NCBI GenBank assembly: GCA_015486915.1
Contig: WFQS01000672.1
Span: 1 to 5,265, forward strand
Direction of reading: 5' to 3'
DNA: 5,265 bases
DNA from: Desulfobacteraceae bacterium
GTDB lineage: Bacteria; Desulfobacterota; Desulfobacteria; Desulfobacterales; Desulfobacteraceae
Positions 1-5,265 of the stretch are shown in pieces. Each line of letters begins with the position of its first letter. The first letter of the stretch is position 1. The translations under genes were made by a program, and so were the position numbers. A model generated the notes under the pieces. That model was not told the DNA's origin, did not search any database, and saw only the letters and a list, made by a program, of their open reading frames with translations.

Positions 1-95
1 AGAATCTGCCATGAAGCCCCCATGGTGGTAACAAGAATATTCAATTGTCTGTCCTGTGTTCCATTAAAATTAAGAAAGTCAAATAATCCGGTCAC
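1..95 (-). CDS. N-terminus of a CARF-like CRISPR accessory protein (partial)
   Basis: An open frame runs from a GTG codon at 95-93, which overlaps the csx20 stop (GTGA), to the left edge, giving 31 complete codons. Residues 18 onward read LNILVTTMGASWQI: a hydrophobic beta strand followed by a Gly/Ser loop, as at the start of CARF (Rossmann-like) domains in Csm6/Csx1-type proteins and other cyclic-oligoadenylate sensors. Two starts are possible. One is GTG at 95, with an AGAAG at 105-109 upstream. The other is TTG at 44-42, preceded by AGGA at 52-55 with a 7-base spacer; it would place the strand directly at the N-terminus, the usual CARF layout. The position behind a type III-A operon and directly after csx20 supports an accessory signalling role. 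The effector domain lies outside the window, so nuclease, protease, regulator or ring nuclease cannot be told apart. The frame is good; the family call is an inference from about 14 residues. Confidence 0.55.
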   Translation of the reverse strand, partial: MTGLFDFLNFNGTQDRQLNILVTTMGASWQI

Positions 96-499
96 TGGCC
101 ATATCTTCTGAACCTGCAGAAACTGAAGATATGCTCCATTTTTATGCTCCCGTCATCAAGTGTTTTTTCAACGGCATTTCTTTTTGTTGTTGCATAAACA
201 GGAACCAGATTTTTTTCAATGGCAAAATTCACCATAAGATATGTTGCCCCGAAATCCCCCTGGATCAGTAAAATATCATTTTTTCTGGCCATTTTATCAA
301 TCCATCTTTTTATTGGCAGAAGATATTTTCCAAGCCCGTCAATTCCTGGCGGAATCTGCTGCCATAATTGTTTAAGCTGTTCAGGCATTTCAATAAACTT
401 ATCTGTTCTGAACTCATTTTTTGCCCGGTCTGCCTGTGCAGAGGATAATTTATGGCTGAATAAAAGAAAAAATTGCCTTGGGGTTGATACAGGGTTCAA
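92..499 (-). CDS. csx20: CRISPR-associated protein Csx20, putative ring nuclease
   Basis: A small soluble protein of 135 residues from the TTG start chosen here. I recognise the Csx20 family from its pattern: a first strand FFLLFSHKLS (about 10-19), a middle helix region with PEQLKQLWQQIPP, a second strand plus loop ILLIQGDFGATY (about 76-87), and VPVYATTKR (about 99-107) ending in a basic FCRFRRYGQ tail. Csx20 is a single-domain CARF-related protein found with type III systems. It has been proposed, with Csx15 and Csx16, as a ring nuclease that cuts cyclic oligoadenylate and switches the response off. The QGDFGATY loop and TTKR are the likeliest ligand contacts, by inference. The start is TTG at 499-497, overlapping the csm5 stop as TTGA with GGAG four bases upstream. 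The ATG at 571 would add 24 residues lying entirely inside csm5. The length fits a one-domain protein. The family call is fairly sure; catalytic activity is not shown by the sequence. Confidence 0.82.
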   Translation of the reverse strand: MNPVSTPRQFFLLFSHKLSSAQADRAKNEFRTDKFIEMPEQLKQLWQQIPPGIDGLGKYLLPIKRWIDKMARKNDILLIQGDFGATYLMVNFAIEKNLVPVYATTKRNAVEKTLDDGSIKMEHIFSFCRFRRYGQ

Positions 500-2004
500 G
501 CATCTCCAAGAATTTGTTTGATTTTCGATACTTTTTTCAATTGTTTTGTTGAACACTGCTTTTTTCCCCATTTATTGTTTGTGATCCAGTATTGTTTTAA
601 AGACCCTGCAATTTTTTGTTGGTATTCCTCAGACAATTCATCAAGTTTATTAAATATTTCCACAATTCGATTCTCTGTTATTGAAGGTTCATTAAACTCA
701 GATAACAGTTTTTGCTCCGGGCTCATATTTTCAAGCTGCTTTTTGCGCTCTTCTTCGGCAAGCCGCTGGTTTTCTTCCTCCATTATTTTTTTTGCTTCAG
801 CCTCGGCCTGTTCCTGCTTTCTTTGCTGCTGCCTTTTAATTGCTTCATATTTTTCCTTATTTTTTTTCTTGATTTCATCCTGATATGCTTGCTCTGTTTC
901 TGCAAATTTTTTTGATAAATTGTTATCAATGGGGTAAAGACCTGACCACCCAAAGGGTTTAAGGTTTTCTTTGTGTACGGGGGTCTTTGTTTCTGATGCC
1001 AGCCACAAAGTTGTTGCTCTGTTCCTGTATTTAGGCTTTTCTCCTTTTTTCCCCATAATTTTTATGGATCTATGTCCATTTATTGTTACTGATTCTGCTC
1101 CTGAATGTCTTCCGCATCTTAAAAGTACAGCATCATGATCATTCTGGAATACACCCGGCACGCCGGCAGTATTCAGATCCTGATTCTCACGTTTTTTTTC
1201 AGAAAGATAAAATTCTGATGCGCTTTTCAAAAGAGTGTCAAGATCAACTGCCATACTGATATCTGCTCCTTTTGCCGGCGTTTCTACTTTAATACTGCCC
1301 TGAAATATTGTATCAGGCTGAATTATTTCAAAAAAAGTCGGGATACCCCTTGTTGCATTATCACTCTGTTTTTTCTTAATATTGACACCATAAACAATTT
1401 TTGTTGCTGTCTTCCCAACCGGCATGAAGTCAGAAACTTTGACAAGCCGGAAAGGATCACCTGGAATATCTGTGTAATCCATGAGTGCTTTTTCAAGTTC
1501 CTGAGCATTTTTGAAATACTTATTTTTATCAGCAAGTTTTTTTCTTTTTTCAAGAAAATTAAGGTATGCTGTTCGCAAAGCCCCCTTCACACCTGAACCC
1601 GGAATATACGGACGCTGATCTGACTGAAGAAAAGCTGTTCTTGAAATGGCAAAACTATTTAATTCGTTCTGTATTTTTCTGCTGTTGCTGATGTTCATGG
1701 AAATGGTTTTTTTATAATGATCAATCAGGCCTTTGCAGACATCAATTGTTTTTCCCTCCACTGACCTGTTGCGCAAAAATTTATAAAGTTCAAGAATGGA
1801 TTCAATAGTTCCTTTTGAGCAGATGGCATTGAACCGGCATTGATCAGCATCATTAAGGGAGCCTGTAAAATCAATAAAGTTAAACACTGTTATCTGCCGG
1901 TTTGATTCGTTAACTGTAAACCCGGCGGGTTCATACACTTCATCGCACCCGATATGTATCGGAGAAAGTATTTTAATATAACATTGGAAAATTTTTGTTT
2001 TCAT
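496..2004 (-). CDS. csm5: Type III-A effector subunit Csm5 with coiled-coil C-terminal extension
   Basis: Csm5 is a RAMP-fold subunit that caps the 3' (crRNA tail) end of the Csm complex and is linked to crRNA maturation. The 502-residue protein starts with a RAMP strand and loop (LSPIHIGCDEVYEP, about 13-26). It carries the family's hallmark IPGSGVKGALRTAYLN at about 134-149, which is typical of Csm5. A second RAMP part includes LRCGRHSGAESV (about 295-306) and PFGW (about 350-353). After about residue 370 it departs from normal Csm5: a Lys/Glu/Gln-rich heptad-like segment (about 370-425) and then a helical-looking basic tail to 502. Described Csm5 proteins are about 340-400 residues, so about 130 residues are extra. 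The start is ATG at 2004-2002, overlapping the csm4 stop (ATGA), with GGAG eight bases upstream. The ATG at 2034 would add ten residues lying within csm4 and is less likely. Identity is secure from motif and operon position; the tail's function is unknown. Confidence 0.95.
   Translation of the reverse strand: MKTKIFQCYIKILSPIHIGCDEVYEPAGFTVNESNRQITVFNFIDFTGSLNDADQCRFNAICSKGTIESILELYKFLRNRSVEGKTIDVCKGLIDHYKKTISMNISNSRKIQNELNSFAISRTAFLQSDQRPYIPGSGVKGALRTAYLNFLEKRKKLADKNKYFKNAQELEKALMDYTDIPGDPFRLVKVSDFMPVGKTATKIVYGVNIKKKQSDNATRGIPTFFEIIQPDTIFQGSIKVETPAKGADISMAVDLDTLLKSASEFYLSEKKRENQDLNTAGVPGVFQNDHDAVLLRCGRHSGAESVTINGHRSIKIMGKKGEKPKYRNRATTLWLASETKTPVHKENLKPFGWSGLYPIDNNLSKKFAETEQAYQDEIKKKNKEKYEAIKRQQQRKQEQAEAEAKKIMEEENQRLAEEERKKQLENMSPEQKLLSEFNEPSITENRIVEIFNKLDELSEEYQQKIAGSLKQYWITNNKWGKKQCSTKQLKKVSKIKQILGDA
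504..507 (-). promoter_or_regulatory. Ribosome binding site for csx20 (decides TTG start)
   Basis: GGAG on the minus strand, inside the last codons of csm5, four bases before the TTG at 499. The spacing is slightly short. With the TTGA overlap it is the best support for a TTG start over the distant ATG at 571. Translation is probably coupled to csm5. Confidence 0.55.
730..897 (-). other. Coiled-coil segment encoded in csm5
   Basis: This stretch encodes about residues 370-425 of Csm5, almost entirely Lys, Glu, Gln, Ala and Arg with no Gly or Pro. It includes runs such as KRQQQRKQEQAEAEAKKI and EENQRLAEEERKKQLEN. Such composition with periodic Ala/Ile/Leu points to a long single helix or coiled coil. 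It joins the RAMP body to a C-terminal tail of about 75 residues (bases 496-729) with LLSEFNEPSITENRIVEIF and a Lys-rich end (KQLKKVSKIKQIL). The segment is in frame, with no stop and with normal codon choice, so it belongs to the protein and is not a frameshift artefact. Confidence 0.75.
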
Positions 2005-2984
2005 ATATTTTGCTCCAGTTTTATTGGTAAACACGGAGTATAACCCTGCGCCACGGTTTCAGGAAGGGCTTTTGAAACACCTGATACTGCTTTTCCGATA
2101 CAGGGCTGTTTTAAATTTTTATCTTTCAGAATAAAGACAGCACCTTCATCCGCCATTATAACCGGATTTTTAAAAGGATGCTTTGAACAGGCCAGATAAT
2201 CTCCATGCCTGCCAAAGCGCGTAAAAATACTTGAATAGACCTTTTTAATATTTTCCATATCCGGAACACATGGGCCAAGGGAATAAAAGGCGTTATTATC
2301 GGAATTCATTATAATTTCATTATGATCAAGTATCTTAAAGCGCCCCATACCTGTAGAGGCATCACGGCCAAATCCCAGTTTTCCAATATTTTGCAGGCCT
2401 TTTAAAATTTGGTTGATATCGACAGCTTCTTCATTGATAAGAATAAAAACAGATAATAATGCACCAGGAACATAATAAAAATTTTCCTTTGAATATGGTG
2501 CGAACATATCCCTGCCTGTGGTATTTGTTAATCTGTTTATTGTGTTGTGCTGCTGTGGTGCTTTTGTTAAAAATTCCCTGCCTTTGTATATTGATTCACT
2601 TATTTGTTTTTCAGTGATAAATTCAGCTTCAGCAGGATCAATACAGGAATTTTTTTTCACCAGCATCCATTGTTTTTTTTTACTATCTTTTGCCTTGATC
2701 AGCCTTTTCAATCTGTTTTCCTTTGAGGGGAAAAACAGGTTCCACGGTATTTCCGGGCGTTTCAAAGCATAATACTCCTCTGAATTTTTCTGTATTTTTG
2801 GGAAAGCAGAAGAAAACACTGCAAATGGTTTTGCGCTGTATAATTTAATCTGCTGTTCCAACCCGCCTTCAAGCAGAGACGGATCATGCCTTGCCTGCCA
2901 GCAGAAATGCCCGAACAGGGTATCTCCTTTTAAAGGAGTACCAAAACCTGATAAAGGCATAATTGTTATGTCAAAGAATTTCAC
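2001..2984 (-). CDS. csm4: Type III-A effector subunit Csm4
   Basis: Csm4 is a Cas5-like RAMP subunit that binds the 5' tag of the crRNA and docks onto Cas10 at the foot of the complex. The 327-residue protein begins with the strongly diagnostic PLSGFGTPLKGDTLFGHFCW (residues 10-29). It continues with HNTINRLTNTTGRDMF at 146-161, the glycine-rich RAMP loop LGFGRDASTGMGRF at 203-216, and a C-terminal VAQGYTPCLPI at 311-321; all are typical Csm4 landmarks. Length is in the normal range (about 300-350). The start is GTG at 2984-2982, two bases after the csm3 stop, with AAGGAGA six bases upstream. No upstream ATG is reachable, since the csm3 stop region lies immediately before. Its stop overlaps the csm5 start by four bases (ATGA), so the two subunits are translationally coupled. 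Identity is secure. Confidence 0.96.
   Translation of the reverse strand: MKFFDITIMPLSGFGTPLKGDTLFGHFCWQARHDPSLLEGGLEQQIKLYSAKPFAVFSSAFPKIQKNSEEYYALKRPEIPWNLFFPSKENRLKRLIKAKDSKKKQWMLVKKNSCIDPAEAEFITEKQISESIYKGREFLTKAPQQHNTINRLTNTTGRDMFAPYSKENFYYVPGALLSVFILINEEAVDINQILKGLQNIGKLGFGRDASTGMGRFKILDHNEIIMNSDNNAFYSLGPCVPDMENIKKVYSSIFTRFGRHGDYLACSKHPFKNPVIMADEGAVFILKDKNLKQPCIGKAVSGVSKALPETVAQGYTPCLPIKLEQNI
2013..2016 (-). promoter_or_regulatory. Ribosome binding site for csm5
   Basis: GGAG in the 3' end of csm4, eight bases before the ATG at 2004. It supports the ATGA-overlap start over the ATG at 2034. Confidence 0.6.
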
Positions 2985-2986
2985 AA

Positions 2987-3703
2987 TTATTCTCCTTGAA
3001 AAGGTTGAATTTTTTCAAATTTTTTCTGTAGTTCTTTGTCATCAAATTGAAATTGCACCTGGCCGTATCCACGGCTTCCGTTTCCGCCCAAAGCGTCCAT
3101 TTCCAGAAGCTTAAGGCCCTCAAGCAGCAGATCTTCCAGTTGTTCTTCATCACCGTCAATTTTCCTTAAAGTTATGCAAAAAGAAAATTTAACACCGGAA
3201 GGCACTCTTTCCGTAAATCTGGGGTTTGAGGCAGTACCTTTTATACGGTTAATACTGTTTTCTGATTTTACTTCGGTATATGCAAGATAATCATTGGTCG
3301 CTTCTTTTTTCCAGTTATCATCCAGAGGACAGTCTCCAAACGATCCTCTGCACGGGCCGATTTTCTGATTGTCTTCTTCTGCGCCGCTTGCACCAAATAA
3401 TTTCAGGATATTGCTGCATTCATCAAATTTTTCCTTTTCCTTATCCTTGTCAATGGAGTTCAAATCCTTGAATCCAAGGGGGCTTCCCCCTGTTTTGCCC
3501 ATTAACCCGCTGCGCATTTCCAGTAAAGATCTTATTTTGCCTTTAAGTGATGATCCGGGGATATAAGGCTCGTTTGTATGGGGATGTTTTACAACCGGAT
3601 TGTCAGTGCCGCCTATTTTTATTTCATTATCGCCGGCTCCTATGTGAAGGCCGCTTTTTAATACTATGGTTCCCGTGATTTCCTTTATATTAATAAGTTT
3701 CAT
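2987..3703 (-). CDS. csm3: Type III-A backbone RNase subunit Csm3
   Basis: Csm3 is a Cas7-like RAMP protein that polymerises along the crRNA and cuts the bound target RNA at 6-nucleotide steps. The 238-residue protein has SGLHIGAGDNEIKIGGTDNPVVK at 17-39. By alignment from memory with the Streptococcus thermophilus protein (catalytic Asp33 in a DSPVIK context), Asp34 here, in TDNPVVK, is the cleavage residue and is intact. IPGSSLKGKIRSLLE at 48-62 is the classic RAMP motif. TEVKSENSINRIKGTASNPR (143-162) and the glycine-rich LGGNGSRGYGQVQF (205-218) complete the family signature. The 238-residue length matches the usual 210-250. ATG at 3703 follows csm2 by 18 bases, with AAGGAGA as its ribosome site. 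It has Cys118 and Cys124 in a loop (GPCRGSFGDC) whose significance I cannot judge. Predicted to be active. Confidence 0.97.
   Translation of the reverse strand: MKLINIKEITGTIVLKSGLHIGAGDNEIKIGGTDNPVVKHPHTNEPYIPGSSLKGKIRSLLEMRSGLMGKTGGSPLGFKDLNSIDKDKEKEKFDECSNILKLFGASGAEEDNQKIGPCRGSFGDCPLDDNWKKEATNDYLAYTEVKSENSINRIKGTASNPRFTERVPSGVKFSFCITLRKIDGDEEQLEDLLLEGLKLLEMDALGGNGSRGYGQVQFQFDDKELQKKFEKIQPFQGE
2991..2997 (-). promoter_or_regulatory. Ribosome binding site for csm4 (GTG start)
   Basis: AAGGAGA lies six bases before the GTG at 2984 and overlaps the last codons of csm3. It supports GTG as the true start. Confidence 0.7.
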
Positions 3704-3712
3704 GATATTTTC

Positions 3713-3719
3713 TCTCCTT
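3713..3719 (-). promoter_or_regulatory. Ribosome binding site for csm3
   Basis: AAGGAGA sits in the 18-base gap after the csm2 stop, nine bases before the ATG at 3703. This gap is the longest confirmed intergenic space in the window and holds nothing else recognisable. Confidence 0.7.
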
Positions 3720-3721
3720 GT

Positions 3722-4126
3722 TTAATTTGCAGGACAATACAGTTTATAAAATCCATAAAAAGCTTCAAAAAAATTTGCAAATACTGCAAGATCTTCAGGG
3801 GTTTCTATCTGCTTTATTGACGATTTGATAAATGACAGAAAATTTTCGGAAATAAGGTTCCGGCCTCTTGCGTAGGCTGTTTTTGCGATGGTCATGTTAA
3901 TCATGGGCAGGATACTGTCCCAGTCGGAATTTTTGTTTTTTGCTGCCATGTCAAGCCGCACCACTTCGTCATAAAATTTTCTTATCTGAGATATTTTGTT
4001 GACCCTTTTTCTGGCCTGCATACAATCATCTGCCAATTCTTTAGCAAGTGATTCAGCTTTATCTGAAAATAAAACCGGATCGATTTTTTTTTCTTTCTTG
4101 TCCATCCATAAATTTATTTTTTCCAT
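3722..4126 (-). CDS. csm2: Type III-A small subunit Csm2
   Basis: Csm2 is the all-helical small subunit (Cas11-type) that lines the inner face of the Csm complex and touches the crRNA/target duplex beside Csm3. The 134-residue protein shows the recognisable core VNKISQIRKFYDEVV (42-56), ILPMINMTIAKTAYARGR (72-89), then ENFLSFIKSSIKQI (94-107) and FANFFEAFYGFYKLY (116-130), as in typical Csm2 with its SQIRKFY and AKxAYAxGR signatures. Basic and aromatic residues along the helices fit RNA and subunit contacts. Length is normal (about 120-150). ATG at 4126 lies two bases after the cas10 stop, with a strong AGGAGGG site located in the end of cas10. Its position between cas10 and csm3 is the standard type III-A order. 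Identity is secure. Confidence 0.95.
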   Translation of the reverse strand: MEKINLWMDKKEKKIDPVLFSDKAESLAKELADDCMQARKRVNKISQIRKFYDEVVRLDMAAKNKNSDWDSILPMINMTIAKTAYARGRNLISENFLSFIKSSIKQIETPEDLAVFANFFEAFYGFYKLYCPAN

Positions 4127-4128
4127 TA

Positions 4129-5265
4129 TTATCCCTCCTGCCTGCGGTTATATAATATTGTCCAAACTGGAATCCTTAACCTGCCTTCATATGTTTTCAG
4201 CCATTCAGTGAGCTTTGTCATAAGTTCTTTTTTTATATCGGAACTGTCATTTATATTGCCTGCCACATTTCTGTCCACGGAATATGACAGCAATGCTCTC
4301 CACTTGGTGCATGCCATATCGCTTAATTGAAATTCTTTTTTCTCTAATATCTGTTTTTCCTTTTCTGCCATATTGATGAATTCATTCAGATTATAGAACA
4401 TCACACGGCTTATCCATTTTTCATCAAGCCATTTTTCCAGAATAGACTCAATTTCCAGAAGCTGCTGAAATTCATGCCACGGTACAATTGCTGAGAATAA
4501 GCTTACTCGATTCTTTTCGTCTGATTCCGATTTTGCCTTTTCAAGTAAATTTTCTGAAGATTCAGCCATAATATCAATGGTAGTATGTGATTTATGAAGA
4601 GAAATTCCTGCTGAAAATGTTATATTTCCATTATGACAGACATAATCTTCGAATGAATTATGAATACATGCCGCAAGTTTAATAATGCTGTTCCAGGGGC
4701 CAATCAGAAAAAGGTCGTCTCCTCCTGCAAACACAGTGTAAACATTATCAAAACCTTTATTTTCAAGAAACCAGGGGAGATATACGGCAAAATAATAATT
4801 CAACTGCCTGCTTAAGGTTGCAAGACGTGAAATGGTAAAACGGTTTTCCTTTAAACCGCATGTCATTAAAAGCCCAAGATTATCCACATCTGCCTTCAGC
4901 ACAGCAAGACATTCAATGCCTTTATATTTGCCTTTTTGTTCAGTATCCGGGTTTTTGGCTGTACAGGCAATGTGGTTAAGGGTTTTTGGCTCTCCTGGAA
5001 TAATCTGATTAATGTCTTCAAGTTTTGTCCTGTCGTTTTTTGCAGATGAAATAAGTCTGTCATCTGCAAGATCCTGTTCAGAATAAACAGGTATATAGCC
5101 TTTGATAAATTTGGAAGAAACTTGATTTTTTTCAGTATTATTGTCAAGGCTCCAGCATTTTAAAAGAATGCCATGCTTTGCCGGATTCTGTGAAAAAGAA
5201 AGCTGGTATTTCCCGAATATCGGTTCGTGTAAATTATTTCCGGATTTTGAGCTGCTCTGGACAGA
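4129..5265 (-). CDS. cas10: Cas10/Csm1 C-terminal part: cyclic oligoadenylate synthase palm (partial)
   Basis: The frame is open from the right edge to the stop at 4131-4129, giving 378 residues. These are the C-terminal part of Cas10, the signature large subunit, which makes cyclic oligoadenylate from ATP when target RNA is bound. Visible are AVLKADVDNLGLL at fragment residues 121-133 (metal-binding palm strand), the catalytic VFAGGDDLFLIG (GGDD at 181-184, bases 4714-4725), FSAGI at 217-221, and SLFSAIVPWHEF at 255-266. After these comes the helical C-terminal domain with KWRALLSYSVDRN. Both GGDD aspartates are present, so the synthase site should work. The GTG at 4902 is internal, since coding sequence such as GIECLA precedes it in frame. 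The N-terminal HD nuclease and first palm are outside the window, so DNase status is unknown; no Cys pair for a zinc ribbon lies in this fragment. Confidence 0.96.
   Translation of the reverse strand, partial: SVQSSSKSGNNLHEPIFGKYQLSFSQNPAKHGILLKCWSLDNNTEKNQVSSKFIKGYIPVYSEQDLADDRLISSAKNDRTKLEDINQIIPGEPKTLNHIACTAKNPDTEQKGKYKGIECLAVLKADVDNLGLLMTCGLKENRFTISRLATLSRQLNYYFAVYLPWFLENKGFDNVYTVFAGGDDLFLIGPWNSIIKLAACIHNSFEDYVCHNGNITFSAGISLHKSHTTIDIMAESSENLLEKAKSESDEKNRVSLFSAIVPWHEFQQLLEIESILEKWLDEKWISRVMFYNLNEFINMAEKEKQILEKKEFQLSDMACTKWRALLSYSVDRNVAGNINDSSDIKKELMTKLTEWLKTYEGRLRIPVWTILYNRRQEG
4133..4139 (-). promoter_or_regulatory. Ribosome binding site for csm2
   Basis: AGGAGGG, close to the consensus, lies at the very end of cas10, six bases before the ATG at 4126. 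It is the strongest ribosome site in the window, consistent with the need for several Csm2 copies per complex; that link is an inference. Confidence 0.75.

Noticed and set aside
518..915. Plus-strand open frames rich in Phe, Leu, Ser and Cys resembling membrane proteins
   Set aside because: They are the antisense of the Lys/Glu-rich coiled coil of csm5, which always reads as Phe/Leu/Ser-rich; no suitable ribosome site or family match.
1323..1553. Minus-strand open frame in another frame inside csm5
   Set aside because: Fully contained in csm5, with no ribosome site and no recognisable motif.
2004..2034. ATG at 2034 as the csm5 start
   Set aside because: The added ten residues lie within csm4 and precede the normal RAMP first strand; the ATG at 2004 has a ribosome site and the ATGA overlap.
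2518..2772. Plus-strand open frame with a hydrophobic start
   Set aside because: Antisense shadow of csm4, whose motifs on the minus strand are unmistakable.
2971..3159. Minus-strand open frame in another frame across the csm3 3' end
   Set aside because: Contained almost entirely in csm3 and carries no family signature.
4129..4902. A complete 257-residue gene starting at the GTG at 4902
   Set aside because: The GTG codes for an internal Val of Cas10; the frame continues upstream without a stop to the window edge with Cas10-like sequence.
4896..5147. Open frame on the minus strand that could be read as a small gene upstream of cas10
   Set aside because: It overlaps the true cas10 frame, which is open from the right edge through GIECLA into ADVDNLG; the alternative protein has no recognisable motif.
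1..5265. CRISPR array, inverted repeats or insertion sequence ends
   Set aside because: No regularly spaced direct repeats or terminal inverted repeats were seen by eye; nearly every base is within a cas gene. A repeat finder run on flanking sequence would settle where the array lies.

Overview
The window is a slice of a type III-A (Csm) CRISPR-Cas operon, read entirely from the minus strand. From right to left (5' to 3' of the transcript) it holds the C-terminal part of cas10/csm1 (cut by the right edge), then complete csm2, csm3, csm4 and csm5, a small gene recognised as csx20, and the first ~31 codons of another gene that looks like a CARF-family protein and runs off the left edge. Genes are separated by at most 18 bases or overlap by four bases (ATGA, TTGA, GTGA), so they are almost certainly one transcript with coupled translation. 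The promoter must lie beyond the right edge. No terminator, CRISPR array, transposon, tRNA or rRNA is visible.

How the genes work together: csm2 to csm5 build the crRNA-guided effector with Cas10. Csm3 forms the backbone and carries the target-RNA-cleaving aspartate. Csm4 holds the crRNA 5' tag next to Cas10, Csm2 forms the inner filament, and Csm5 caps the 3' end. The Cas10 fragment keeps an intact GGDD palm motif, so on target binding it should make cyclic oligoadenylate. Csx20 belongs to a set of small CARF-related proteins proposed to be ring nucleases that degrade this messenger. The partial gene directly behind it begins like a CARF sensor, so the 3' end of the operon looks like a signalling module (off-switch plus effector or sensor).

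Organism: the DNA is AT-rich, with lysine/asparagine-rich proteins and good GGAG-type ribosome sites, so it is bacterial. Protein style and the presence of csx20 would fit an anaerobic Desulfobacterota (deltaproteobacterial) genome, but this is an impression and not a proven assignment.

The most unusual points are a long charged coiled-coil plus tail on Csm5 that ordinary Csm5 lacks, a TTG start for csx20 overlapping the csm5 stop, and the truncated CARF-like gene at the left edge that is in frame back to a GTG overlapping the csx20 stop.
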